Both the position numbers and the translations under genes were made by a program. From contig CANSPM010000030.1 of NCBI GenBank assembly GCA_947648875.1, positions 1 through 47,622 on the forward strand: a stretch of DNA of 47,622 nt. Reading direction: 5' to 3'. Position 1 is the first letter of the stretch, and every line of letters begins with the position of its first letter. This DNA is from an uncultured Lachnospiraceae bacterium (GTDB lineage: Bacteria > Bacillota > Clostridia > Lachnospirales > Lachnospiraceae). Positions 19,007 to 28,515 of this stretch are shown one piece after another. The notes under the pieces were generated by a model. That model searched no databases. It worked only from the letters and a program-made list of their open reading frames with translations, and was not told the DNA's origin.

Positions 19007-20371
19007 ATGGATCATAACAGTTACTGCGAAATCACCCCCGAAATATTAAGGCTTGCCGACATGACGGAAAAGGCCGGCATCATTGACACAGAACTGTTCA
19101 CAAAGTATGAAGTAAAACGAGGTCTCCGGGATCTGAACGGCAAAGGTGTGCTGGCCGGTCTGACCAATATTTCCGACGTGCGGGCCACAAAGATGGAAAA
19201 CGGCGTGTCGGTACCGGACCATGGTCGTCTGTTCTACCGGGGCTATGATGTGAAAGATCTGGTGGGCGGTCTGCCGCGAGACGAGGCCTTCGGCTTTGAG
19301 GAAGCTACCTACCTGTTGCTGTTCGATAAGCTGCCCGATTCTGACGAACTTGAGAACTTCATGACAATGTTGGCGGGATACCGCACCCTGCCCACCAGCT
19401 TTGTGCGGGACATCATTATGAAAGCCCCCAGCAGGGACATGATGAACACCCTGGCCCGCAGTGTGCTGACTCTCTACTCCTACGACGACAGGGCGGATGA
19501 CACCTCTCTTCCCAACGTGCTGCGCCAGTGCCTACAGCTGATCAGCCTGTTCCCGCTTCTCAGCATCTACGGCTATCAGGCCTACAGCCATTACCATGAC
19601 GGCAACAGCCTGTATATTCATCAGCCCGTGGAGGAACTTTCCACCGCCGAGAACATCCTACATATCCTGCGCCCGGACAGTTCCTACACGCCCCTGGAGG
19701 CCAAGATTCTGGATATAGCGCTGATCCTGCACATGGAACACGGCGGCGGTAATAACTCCTCTTTCACCACCCATGTGGTGACTTCCTCGCTCACAGACAC
19801 CTACTCCACCATCGCGGCAGCCATCGGCTCTCTGAAAGGTCCCCGCCACGGCGGCGCCAACATCAAAGTGGTAAAGATGTTCGAGGAAATGAAACAGACA
19901 GTAAAGGACTGGACCGACGAGGAGGAAGTATCCGTCTACTTAAAACAGCTTCTCCATAAAGAAGCCTTCGATCATGCGGGCCTGATCTACGGCGTGGGTC
20001 ATGCGGTATATTCCAAGTCCGACCCCCGTGCCGTGGTATTCAAAAGTTTTGTGGAAAAACTGTCCCAGGAAAAGGGACTGGAAAAAGAGTTTGCTCTCTA
20101 CTCTCTGGTGGAACGACTGGCTCCCCGGATCATCGAACAGGAAAGACAGATGTACAAGGGCGTCAGCATCAATGTGGACTTCTATTCCGGCTTTGTATAC
20201 GACATGCTGGGGCTGCCGCTGGAACTGTACACACCCATTTTCGCCATTGCCAGAATTTCCGGCTGGAGCGCCCATCGTCTGGAGGAGCTTGCCAACAACG
20301 GCAAGATCATCCGTCCTGCCTATAAGTCCATCGGAGAAGACCGGATTTATGTACCTATGGAACAGCGGTAA
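19007..20371 (+). CDS. Citrate synthase (citrate/2-methylcitrate synthase family)
   Basis: Condenses oxaloacetate and acetyl-CoA to citrate, feeding 2-oxoglutarate and glutamate synthesis. It is 454 aa, the longer clostridial form with an N-terminal extension of about 40 residues. Active-site blocks are LHMEHGGGNNSSFTTHVVTS (first His), GPRHGGANIKVVKMF, and YGVGHAVYSKSDPRA (second His), then YSGFVYDMLGLP and RISGWSAHRLEE near the C-terminus. AGGAGG lies 7 bases before the ATG. It stands alone on the plus strand, divergent from pulA, and ends at a strong terminator. Members of this family can also act on propionyl-CoA, so the substrate is inferred. Confidence 0.93.
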   Translation: MDHNSYCEITPEILRLADMTEKAGIIDTELFTKYEVKRGLRDLNGKGVLAGLTNISDVRATKMENGVSVPDHGRLFYRGYDVKDLVGGLPRDEAFGFEEATYLLLFDKLPDSDELENFMTMLAGYRTLPTSFVRDIIMKAPSRDMMNTLARSVLTLYSYDDRADDTSLPNVLRQCLQLISLFPLLSIYGYQAYSHYHDGNSLYIHQPVEELSTAENILHILRPDSSYTPLEAKILDIALILHMEHGGGNNSSFTTHVVTSSLTDTYSTIAAAIGSLKGPRHGGANIKVVKMFEEMKQTVKDWTDEEEVSVYLKQLLHKEAFDHAGLIYGVGHAVYSKSDPRAVVFKSFVEKLSQEKGLEKEFALYSLVERLAPRIIEQERQMYKGVSINVDFYSGFVYDMLGLPLELYTPIFAIARISGWSAHRLEELANNGKIIRPAYKSIGEDRIYVPMEQR

Positions 20372-20407
20372 ATCCTCCCCGGTAACAAAAGAATCCGCAC
20401 TCTGCAA

Positions 20408-20446
20408 AAGGGGCTGTCGCAAAAACGGACCGCCCCTTCTTTATTT
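20408..20446. terminator. Terminator of citrate synthase, probably bidirectional
   Basis: AAGGGGC (20408-20414) pairs with GCCCCTT (20432-20438), followed by CTTTATTT on the plus strand. On the minus strand the same stem is followed by TTTT, so it could also stop the ABC transporter transcript. Confidence 0.85.
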
Positions 20447-20450
20447 ATGG

Positions 20451-20485
20451 CAACAGACTCCTCGCATAGCGTAGATTCTATCGTT
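20451..20485 (-). repeat. Degenerate copy of a 35-bp hairpin element also found at 30466
   Basis: Compared with the reverse complement of 30466-30500, 30 of 35 positions match. Here the stem is weakened by the mismatches. It lies directly after the stop of the second ABC transporter gene. The copy at 30466 is a perfect terminator hairpin, so this is probably a decayed relative. Confidence 0.7.
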
Positions 20486-20494
20486 CTACTGCCT

Positions 20495-22357
20495 CTATGC
20501 CTCCACATAATACTGGGCCTGGGCGTTCCACATTTCATAATATTTTCCCGCCCGGTCCCGCACCAGCTCCTCATGGGTGCCCTGTTGAACCAGACGTCCC
20601 TCATGGAATACCACGATCTTGTCACAGAACCGGCAGGAGGAAAGTCTATGAGATATATAGATGGCTGTCTTGTCCTCCACGATTTCGTCAAAACGCTTAT
20701 AGATCTCGAACTCTGCCAGGGGGTCCAGCGCCGCCGTAGGTTCGTCCAGCAGCACAAAGGGCGCCGTCTTATAGATAGCTCTGGCGATGGCCACTTTTTG
20801 AGCCTCACCCCCGGAGAACTCCACCCCATCCTCATAATCCTTGTAAAGCCAGGTATGAATCCCCTGCTCCAGCTCATCCAGCCTCTGCCCCAGGCCTGCG
20901 CCCCCCAGGCACTTTTTTACCCTTGTCTCGTCATAATCGTCGCAGACCGCCACATTCTCCCCCAGCGTGAAGGAAAAAAGTTGATAGTCCTGAAACACCA
21001 CCGAAAAGAGTCTGCTGTACTCCTCATGTCTGAACTTACGGATATCCACGCCGTTTAATAGAATCTCCCCTTCCTGGGGATCGTACAGACGGCAGAGGAG
21101 TTTAATCATGGTGGTCTTGCCACAACCGTTCATACCCACGATTGCCAGCTTCTCCCCCACCTTGAGTTCCAGGGAAAAATGCCGCAGGGCATACTGTTCC
21201 GCATTGGGATATTTAAAAGAAACATCCCGAAACTCAATCCGGTATAAATTGTCGTTACGCTTTTCCAGCGGCAGCTTTCCCTTGTACATCTCATCCTCAA
21301 TGTCCAGAAATTCCAACGTGCTGACCTGTCTGCGCGCTCCCAGAGCCAGTTGGGGCAGTTTATAGGCAAGTCCTGCTATTTCACCGAAAATATTCCGCAG
21401 ACATCCGGCAAAGCGGACCACATTCCCTATGGTCAGTTCTCCGGTCAGAGCCAGCAGCGCCACGATCAGAAAGGCACCGCACTCCACAAAACCGGAGGGT
21501 AGAATTCCAAAAAACTGACTTTTTCCGCTGTTCAGCGAAGCCTCCTGTACCTTGGGCCTGTGCTTAAATCTCTTTTCCAACGTCCAATAGCGCAGCAAGC
21601 CATATCCCTGATACAGTCGGATATCCTTGCCCTCCCGGTAACTGTATCCGTAGTTCATGGACAGGTCCCAGGTCAGCGACGCGTTCTCGATCCGCTCTTC
21701 ATCCGTCTCCTCCTTACCCATCATAAACTGCTGCAGACGCTTTTCATAAAAGGTGCCCAGGGTGCAGCCCGCAGCCAGAATAACCGCCATCAACACTAAA
21801 ATGAACGAAATTATATAGCTTCTGGCCGACACCATGTAGAGAAAAACCGGAGCCCCCACAATCAGAGCCCCCAACAACCTACACATGCTGCCCATAATTT
21901 CCTCCGTGAACCAGCGAACGGTGCCGATGCCTGCCCCCCAGTTATTGTCCTGCCAGATGCGCTCCCGCATTTTACGGGTTCTGGGGTCGTCAATTCTGGA
22001 AAAATCCATCTTTAATATCTTTTCTTCCGTCATGCAGTCCCATTTCCGATAAATAATCTCCCACCGCACATTCAAACGGTTGCGCAGCATACCGCCCCCG
22101 AGCTGCACAAAGAACAACAGAACGCATGTCACTGCCGCCACCGTAAAACTGCGCAAAAAATCCGTTCCCTCCGCCAGCCGGTCCAAAATATATACGGACA
22201 GCAGCAGGCCCATGTAGGTCCCTATGGTATCCAGCAGAGCCTTCAGCCCTGTGTGCAGTAAAAAATTTCTGTCCAGTTCCCGGATAACCTTCCATACGCT
22301 CTTTATATTTTTGATATGCTCCCGCAGGGGAAGCCTGCTTGTCAGATCTGTCTCCAT
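20495..22357 (-). CDS. ABC exporter half-transporter (permease fused to ATPase), second of the pair
   Basis: 620 aa with an N-terminal six-helix exporter domain (about 35-330) and a C-terminal nucleotide-binding domain. Walker A is GMNGCGKTTMIKLL, the signature FSGGEAQKVAIARAI, Walker B FVLLDEPTAALD, and the switch His lies in YISHRLSSCRF. AGGAGG is 9 bases before the ATG. It lies 108 bases downstream of the other half-transporter, and the two probably form a heterodimer. No lanthipeptide, bacteriocin or protease gene accompanies them, so the cargo (peptide, lipid or drug) cannot be told. The operator at 24527-24590 suggests that the nearby two-component system controls it. Confidence 0.92.
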   Translation of the reverse strand: METDLTSRLPLREHIKNIKSVWKVIRELDRNFLLHTGLKALLDTIGTYMGLLLSVYILDRLAEGTDFLRSFTVAAVTCVLLFFVQLGGGMLRNRLNVRWEIIYRKWDCMTEEKILKMDFSRIDDPRTRKMRERIWQDNNWGAGIGTVRWFTEEIMGSMCRLLGALIVGAPVFLYMVSARSYIISFILVLMAVILAAGCTLGTFYEKRLQQFMMGKEETDEERIENASLTWDLSMNYGYSYREGKDIRLYQGYGLLRYWTLEKRFKHRPKVQEASLNSGKSQFFGILPSGFVECGAFLIVALLALTGELTIGNVVRFAGCLRNIFGEIAGLAYKLPQLALGARRQVSTLEFLDIEDEMYKGKLPLEKRNDNLYRIEFRDVSFKYPNAEQYALRHFSLELKVGEKLAIVGMNGCGKTTMIKLLCRLYDPQEGEILLNGVDIRKFRHEEYSRLFSVVFQDYQLFSFTLGENVAVCDDYDETRVKKCLGGAGLGQRLDELEQGIHTWLYKDYEDGVEFSGGEAQKVAIARAIYKTAPFVLLDEPTAALDPLAEFEIYKRFDEIVEDKTAIYISHRLSSCRFCDKIVVFHEGRLVQQGTHEELVRDRAGKYYEMWNAQAQYYVEA

Positions 22358-22465
22358 AAAACCTAACCTCCTGATTCAGAGTTTCACACGCCCCGCAATT
22401 CCTTGGAAAACATGCTGCCATTTCTTTATCGAACCAGCCTAATCCACAGCTGCCTCTCCCTACTT

Positions 22466-24361
22466 CTATGCGCCGGCCTCCTGCCCATAATAGCTGCTCT
22501 GAACCTGATACATTTGCGCGTATGTGCCGCCCAGTTCCATCAGCTGTTCATGAGTGCCTTCCTCCTGAATCTGTCCCTGGTCAATCAGAATAATTCGATC
22601 CGAAAACCGAGTGCTTGCCAGTCTGTGAGAGATAAAAATAGCCGTTTTCCCCTTGCTGTGCCGCAGATAACTCTCATACACTTCACTCTCCGCTATGGGA
22701 TCCAAAGCCGCCGTAGGTTCATCCAGCACCAACAGCGGTGCATCCTTATACAGGGCCCTTGCCAACATCAGTCGCTGTTGCTGCCCGCCGGAAAGTTCAA
22801 TGCCTTTGGGAGATATAATTTTCTTAATAAAAGTATCCAGCGTGAGTTTCTGCCGCACGAAAGTCTCCGCCAGGCCCGCTTTTTCCAGGGCTGCCCAGGC
22901 CCTGTTGTCATCCGTCTCCTCCCGGCGCCGCAAAGATAAATTCTCCGCTATGGTTATGGGCAGTATCAGCTGTTCCTGGAACACCACGGAAAGCATCTGA
23001 TACCACTCACCGGGTGCCATCTCCTTCCGGCTACGGCCATTTATCAGCACACGCCCCTGATCCGGCTGATAAAGACCACACAGGAGTTTTACCAGCGTGG
23101 TCTTGCCCGCGCCGTTTACCCCCACCAAAGCCAGCTTCTCCCCCGGCGAAATAACCAGATTAAAATGCTCCAGAACCTTCTCCCCGGGAGTGCCGTCCTC
23201 CTTCTTATAGGCAAAGCTCACATCCTCAAAGACAATGCCGGGTGCTCCGCCTTCCGCGCTATTCTCCTGCCCGCTTTGCGTAACGGCACCCATCCTCTTG
23301 ATTTCCTCCTCGGAGACCTCCTCCGGAAGCGCCATATAGGCCCGAAAATAATCGGTGGCATTGCGGGCGGATTTCAGATCTCCCACCTGGTACAGCATCC
23401 CGGTAACAAAACCGGAAAAACCGGTTACGGCACCAAAATACAACACAAAATCGCCAACACCGATCTGCCTTGTAGACACACTGTAAATCAGGTAGCCATA
23501 GGCCGCCACATCCCTCACCAGACCGATAAGTCCATGCATGGCGTGCTGCCAGTTATGCAGTCGCTGATATGCTTTCTTGTCCTCCTCCATCTCCCCCACC
23601 ACCCGGTCCCGGATACCGCCGAGCCAGGAATGCATTCCAAAAATCCGCACATCTTTGGCCGCTGTCATATTGCCCATGGCAGAGAGGACGTAATTCCAGT
23701 GCCTGCTGTGTCTTGCCTCCCTCTCCCGCATGGAATCCTCAAAGCGCAGCCCCTTCTCAATCACCAGAATATTCAGCATGGATAGTACCACCAGGCCCAG
23801 GACAACCCAGGGGCTTAACACACTAAGCACTGTGGAGTATAGTACAAAACACAAAATATTCTGCAATATCGCCAGCGTACCTTCAAAGGTTCTGGTACTC
23901 GCACACCAGTCTCCGCCCTCCGCTACTCCCAAAGCCTCCTGATATGCCTTTTTCCCCCACTCGGACTCAGGAATCTCATAGGATATCCGTAGACTCTTGA
24001 GAAAAAGTTCCGGCACGATATAACCGCGCACGGAATTTTGCACAAAATATTTTCCGTTTAAGCCGCCCTTCACTCCGTATAATACCGCCATCATCAGCCC
24101 CCACAGCCCCAGTGTACGGATCAGGGCCGCCGCCGTGACATGTCCCGCCAGCTGATCCAGTACCAGCTTTGGCAGATAGATACCTGCCAGGGGAACCAAT
24201 GCCCCAAGAATCAACTCCAGCGCTGCCAGCAGCACTACTCCCGGCACCCACTTCCAATAAATTTTCAGCCAGAAAAGAATGTTGTCAGGAATACTGTGAC
24301 GCGTCACCCCACCCCTCTCTTCCTGACTTGCCTGTCTGTTCGTTTTCATCTCACATACCAT
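22466..24361 (-). CDS. ABC exporter half-transporter (permease fused to ATPase), first of the pair
   Basis: 631 aa. A charged N-terminal tail of about 25 residues precedes the exporter transmembrane domain (VPGVVLLAALELILGALVPL onward). The nucleotide-binding domain follows: Walker A GVNGAGKTTLVKLL, signature LSGGQQQRLMLARAL, Walker B LLVLDEPTAALDP, switch FISHRLASTRF. All catalytic residues look intact in both halves, so neither ATP site is obviously degenerate by these motifs. GGGAG lies 5 bases before the ATG at 24361. It is the first gene behind the promoter at 24527, followed by its partner at 22357. No peptidase C39 domain is present at the N-terminus, so it does not mature a double-glycine peptide. 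Confidence 0.92.
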   Translation of the reverse strand: MVCEMKTNRQASQEERGGVTRHSIPDNILFWLKIYWKWVPGVVLLAALELILGALVPLAGIYLPKLVLDQLAGHVTAAALIRTLGLWGLMMAVLYGVKGGLNGKYFVQNSVRGYIVPELFLKSLRISYEIPESEWGKKAYQEALGVAEGGDWCASTRTFEGTLAILQNILCFVLYSTVLSVLSPWVVLGLVVLSMLNILVIEKGLRFEDSMREREARHSRHWNYVLSAMGNMTAAKDVRIFGMHSWLGGIRDRVVGEMEEDKKAYQRLHNWQHAMHGLIGLVRDVAAYGYLIYSVSTRQIGVGDFVLYFGAVTGFSGFVTGMLYQVGDLKSARNATDYFRAYMALPEEVSEEEIKRMGAVTQSGQENSAEGGAPGIVFEDVSFAYKKEDGTPGEKVLEHFNLVISPGEKLALVGVNGAGKTTLVKLLCGLYQPDQGRVLINGRSRKEMAPGEWYQMLSVVFQEQLILPITIAENLSLRRREETDDNRAWAALEKAGLAETFVRQKLTLDTFIKKIISPKGIELSGGQQQRLMLARALYKDAPLLVLDEPTAALDPIAESEVYESYLRHSKGKTAIFISHRLASTRFSDRIILIDQGQIQEEGTHEQLMELGGTYAQMYQVQSSYYGQEAGA

Positions 24362-24526
24362 CTCCCTTTTCCATGTCCGATTTATACACTGGAATCACCT
24401 GCCAGCCTGTCTCCTCTCTTTTACCGCGCCGCGACCGTTTTATTCCGCCGTCAAATTCCTGTCCACCACTGTAAAGAAACATAAGGAACATTCCGCCAGA
24501 GATTCTGTGTATGTCAATCTATATGC

Positions 24527-24590
24527 ATTATAGCATGTTTTTTCGGGGGAAAAAAATTCGCGCACGAATGGTTTGATTCATGCACGAATG
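24527..24590 (-). promoter_or_regulatory. ABC transporter promoter with paired operator-like sites
   Basis: Minus strand -10 TATAAT (24532-24527). At 17-bp spacing the -35 position (24555-24550) is only a T-tract, so an activator is likely to be needed. Directly upstream are two copies of CATTCGTGCRYGAAT (24570-24556 and 24590-24576) with exactly 20-bp periodicity, on one face of the helix. Two direct repeats next to a poor -35 is the usual layout for LytTR-family activators such as AgrA, ComE or VirR. The sequence itself does not match their published consensus. The natural candidate is the LytTR regulator at 25532-26539. Confidence 0.7.
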
Positions 24591-24636
24591 AAACTTCTTC
24601 TCACATGCCTTCAGGCACCCTGTTCCGGTTTACAGA

Positions 24637-25353
24637 TTACTTTGGTGTATCCAGCGGCAACAGCACCTCCGTGGCAAATACGCCGTCCTCGTCCTGCCGC
24701 TCCAGATAACCATGATATTTTTCCACTACCTGATCCATCCGCAATAGCCCATAACCATGCCCCCGGGCGGATTTTGCAGACAGATACCTGCTACCCTGCC
24801 GCCGTGGTTTCTCCTCCATGGCATTAATCACATAGAGGTAGAGCTGACCTTGCAGAGTATCTATGTAAATGCGGATAAAACGCCCCTTCTCCTGCGCTAT
24901 CCCCATGCATGCCTCTATGGCATTGTCCAGGAGATTGCCCAGGATCACACAGAGATCCACCTCTGCGATGGACAAGTGACGGGGTACCTTAGCCTTGGCC
25001 TCCACGGTGATCTGCCGGGCTCTGGCCATTGATATCTTGCTGTTTAAAACCGCGTCCACCATCACGTTGCCAGTCTTGACCACCGTGTCCACCGCTTGCA
25101 GATCCTCGACCAACTGGTCCAGATAAACTGCCAGTTCCTCATAACGCCCCATGGAAAGATATGCCTTCATGGTCTGTATATGGTTACGATAATCATGCCG
25201 CCACCCTCTTGTCTGACGATACATATTCTCCACTTCCTCACAGTGCTTTTCCATCAGATCCTGCTGATAAGCCACCATTCTGCGATCCATCTTTTTACTG
25301 ATCCGCATGTTTTCCACGCTCCATTTCTTTTGCGAGTCCCCTTCTCCGATCAT
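24637..25353 (-). CDS. GHKL-domain sensor histidine kinase without membrane segments
   Basis: 238 aa. A coiled-coil start leads into a dimerisation helix with the phospho-acceptor His in RGWRHDYRNHIQTMKAYL (about H53). The ATPase follows, with an N-box CVILGNLLDNAIEAC and a G-box ARGHGYGLLRMDQV. This is the kinase core of AgrC/BlpH-type sensors paired with LytTR regulators. Those sensors normally carry five to seven transmembrane helices; none are seen here, so the input must be cytoplasmic or come through a partner. The ATG directly follows the stop of the 71-aa gene. The likely partner is the LytTR regulator two genes upstream. Confidence 0.88.
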   Translation of the reverse strand: MIGEGDSQKKWSVENMRISKKMDRRMVAYQQDLMEKHCEEVENMYRQTRGWRHDYRNHIQTMKAYLSMGRYEELAVYLDQLVEDLQAVDTVVKTGNVMVDAVLNSKISMARARQITVEAKAKVPRHLSIAEVDLCVILGNLLDNAIEACMGIAQEKGRFIRIYIDTLQGQLYLYVINAMEEKPRRQGSRYLSAKSARGHGYGLLRMDQVVEKYHGYLERQDEDGVFATEVLLPLDTPK

Positions 25354-25569
25354 TCACCGAATATGCTTCCTGAAATATTCCCTTAAAAGTTTTCGCACAT
25401 ACGCAGAAGTGACCGGGGTCTCCGTATCCAGAAAGGGATATTCCAAATGCAGTTTTTTATCCTCGGACACAATGTGTATCCGATGGCCTTTCTGAAAACT
25501 CACCCGCACAAACCAGCAGAAATTCTCCCCCTCATATATCAGCTTTCTCTTCCCTTTTTGAGATATCAC
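25354..25569 (-). CDS. Small basic protein of unknown function, between regulator and kinase genes
   Basis: 71 aa, GTG start, with GGAGGAGG 9 bases upstream, so translation is well supported. It overlaps the end of the response regulator gene by 38 bases and abuts the kinase ATG, which implies coupled expression of all three. No signal peptide or membrane helix is seen. The sequence has aromatic and charged residues (KRKLIYEGENFCWFVRVSF), then IHIVSEDKKLHLEYPF and a basic amphipathic C-terminus (VRKLLREYFRKHIR). I do not recognise a named family. Its place suggests an accessory or input protein for a kinase that has no sensor domain. Confidence 0.7.
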   Translation of the reverse strand: MISQKGKRKLIYEGENFCWFVRVSFQKGHRIHIVSEDKKLHLEYPFLDTETPVTSAYVRKLLREYFRKHIR

Positions 25570-26539
25570 AAAATTGTTCCTCCTCCCTCCGAAAGTAAGA
25601 GATAAACGCCTTTGTCACCGGTTCGTACATCCGGCGGCTCAAGGGAATGCTGATCCCGCTCTCCAGCAGAATCTCTGTACGCTCTACCCGATAAATCCGC
25701 GCGATACTGCACAGGTAAGAACGATGGCAACGGACAAATGGCCTCTGAGACAGCCTGTCACACAGGGCACTAAAACTCTCCCTCAGCTGAATTTCTCCTG
25801 GCGGCTCCAGAAGCGCTTCGGCCGTTTCCTGGCGTCCCTCCGCCCCGATCTGGCTCCGGCCCTTCGTTCTCTGACATCCCTCTGTCCCAATCTGGCTCCG
25901 GCCCTTCGTTCTCTGACATCCCTCCGCCCCAATCTGGCTCCGGCCCTTCGTTCTCTGACATCCCTCCGCCCCAATCTGGCTCCGGCCCTTCGTTCTCTGA
26001 CATCCCTCCGCCCCGATCTGGCTCTTCCTCGTCGTGCGCCACACAGGCCGCAGATAACATAGGGTGTAGTGCCCTCTGGCCTCCAGATACTCTATCTCCT
26101 GCTCGGGAATCTTCACCACACCTTCCATGCTCTGAAACAACAGCAGCGGAGACTTGACCGGCTCCTGTAACAACTTATCCAGGCACTGCCAAACCTTTTC
26201 CCGGGTTATGGGCTTAAGCAGATATCTGACGGCCTCCACCTCGTATCCTTCCTGGAGATAGTCCGTTATGCCTGTGGTAAATACCAGTTTTACACAACTG
26301 TCCGTCTCTCGAATCCTGCGTGCTGTCTCCATACCGTTCAGGCCCGGCATTTGAATATCCAGAAAGATCATGTCATAGATCTCTTCCTCCCAGGAAAAGA
26401 GAAACTCAGCGGAATGACAAAAGTGCTGCACATGGAGTTTTACCATGTTCTGTCGCTTCTGCCAGCTCTCTATATGCCGTATTAATAAATCCGCGTGTAA
26501 CGCCTCATCCTCCACAATGGCGATTCTGACCTGCTGCAT
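25532..26539 (-). CDS. LytTR-family response regulator with a tandem-repeat insertion
   Basis: 335 aa. The receiver domain (about 1-125) has the acidic pair ED at 10-11, phospho-acceptor D61 in MIFLDIQMPGLNG and the conserved K109 in RYLLKPI. The LytTR DNA-binding domain begins near 134 (VKIPEQEIEYLEARGHYTLC) and ends near 316 (SGISIPLSRRMYEPV, AFISYF). It is interrupted from about 170 to 245 by repeats of a 14-residue unit, SQIGAEGCQRTKGR: four full copies and a degenerate fifth. Without the insert the domain would be of normal length. The frame stays open, because the unit is 42 bp. It starts with GGAG nine bases before the ATG and heads the regulator, 71-aa protein, kinase operon. Confidence 0.9.
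   Translation of the reverse strand: MQQVRIAIVEDEALHADLLIRHIESWQKRQNMVKLHVQHFCHSAEFLFSWEEEIYDMIFLDIQMPGLNGMETARRIRETDSCVKLVFTTGITDYLQEGYEVEAVRYLLKPITREKVWQCLDKLLQEPVKSPLLLFQSMEGVVKIPEQEIEYLEARGHYTLCYLRPVWRTTRKSQIGAEGCQRTKGRSQIGAEGCQRTKGRSQIGAEGCQRTKGRSQIGTEGCQRTKGRSQIGAEGRQETAEALLEPPGEIQLRESFSALCDRLSQRPFVRCHRSYLCSIARIYRVERTEILLESGISIPLSRRMYEPVTKAFISYFRREEEQFCDISKREEKADI
25829..26023. repeat. 42-bp tandem repeat inside the LytTR domain coding region
   Basis: Four full units occupy 25856-26023 and a diverged fifth runs to about 25829. The full units are nearly identical, with one change giving Thr for Ala in the fourth. There are no spacers, so this is not a CRISPR array. It lies where the LytTR fold would have a strand-connecting loop, after CYLRPVWRTTRK and before GEIQLRESFSAL. 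Confidence 0.95.
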
Positions 26540-27039
26540 TCGCCGTCACTCCAATCCATTCTTAGCATTCCTCTGCCGCCAAAGATATTCCTTTATACGC
26601 ATGGCGGAGTTTCCTTTTGCAACTCTCCTTTGCCCGCCTACGCAGGCCGTATCTGTTTCACAGCGCTCATTCGTATTCTAAAAAAGAACTTTCTGGCTTT
26701 CCATACCATGCTACAATATTTTTGTAGAAATGTCCAGTTATAGATTATCCCAGTGCATTGACACATTTACTTTCAGCTAAATGACGCAGAATGATTTTCA
26801 GTCTGCATGGCAGCGGTGGAATAAGTCGCAGCGGTGGCTACGGAGATTAACAACAACGCGGCAGATGGACACTCAGACAAGCCGATGCGTCCGTAAATTC
26901 GTATTCGTTGTACCCGTGTCCCACCGGTTGATAAACGGGTAAAACCCTCGTTGGTACTTGAAAAGCCCCGGTCTCGTGTCAACGCGGACCAGGGCTTTTC
27001 AAGTACCTTAGATTTCCAAGAATACAACGATATACAGTG
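26540..27039. other. Intergenic region with nested inverted repeats
   Basis: 500 bases without a supported gene between gdhA and the LytTR regulator. The part next to the regulator holds its ribosome binding site, a CTACAA...TTGTAG inverted repeat at about 26711-26727 and a single CATTCG half-site at 26668. The part next to gdhA (26905-27030) holds the nested inverted repeats listed separately. An 84-codon reading frame on the minus strand (26773-27027) runs through those hairpins and is not credible as a gene. Confidence 0.6.
26905..27030. repeat. Nested inverted-repeat element downstream of gdhA
   Basis: The outer arms are TCGTTGTA (26905-26912) and TACAACGA (27023-27030). Inside are a TACCCGT...ACGGGTA hairpin (26911-26941) and a long hairpin with 16-bp perfect arms, GGTACTTGAAAAGCCC (26953-26968) and GGGCTTTTCAAGTACC (26992-27007). 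That stem is extended inward by GGTC/GACC. There is no T-run after the long stem in either direction. It may act as a terminator or RNA-stabilising structure for gdhA, or be a small non-coding repeat element. Confidence 0.8.
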
Positions 27040-28401
<1,362 letters not shown>

Positions 28402-28451
28402 TTAATGTATTTTTCCATGTCCCCTATTACAGAGAGCAAAAGCTGCTCCTG

Positions 28452-28510
28452 TTATCGGATGCGGCGCCAGGACGCGCCCTTTATCGGAGTTAAACATATA
28501 CTTCCGATAA
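28452..28510. promoter_or_regulatory. Three TTATCGGA repeats in the gdhA leader
   Basis: TTATCGGA occurs at 28452-28459 and 28481-28488, and its complement TCCGATAA at 28503-28510, next to the predicted transcription start. The last two form an 8-bp inverted repeat with a 14-base loop. A partial TCCGAT also lies in the promoter spacer at 28532. They could be regulator sites or a leader hairpin. Confidence 0.5.
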
Positions 28511-28515
28511 GTTAT

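Noticed and set aside
20495..24361. ABC pair as part of a lanthipeptide or bacteriocin cluster
   Set aside because: No C39 peptidase domain, no modification enzyme and no small precursor gene with a leader peptide are visible on either strand nearby.
24527..24590. Calling the paired sites a proven AgrA/ComE-type LytTR box
   Set aside because: The spacing fits, but the bases do not match the published consensus of those regulators, so it is kept only as a candidate operator.
25829..26023. Short regular repeats that could suggest a CRISPR array
   Set aside because: The 42-bp units are contiguous with no unique spacers, and they are in frame within a response regulator gene; no cas genes are near.
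26773..27027. An 84-codon minus-strand frame
   Set aside because: It runs straight through the nested inverted repeats downstream of gdhA; coding is unlikely.
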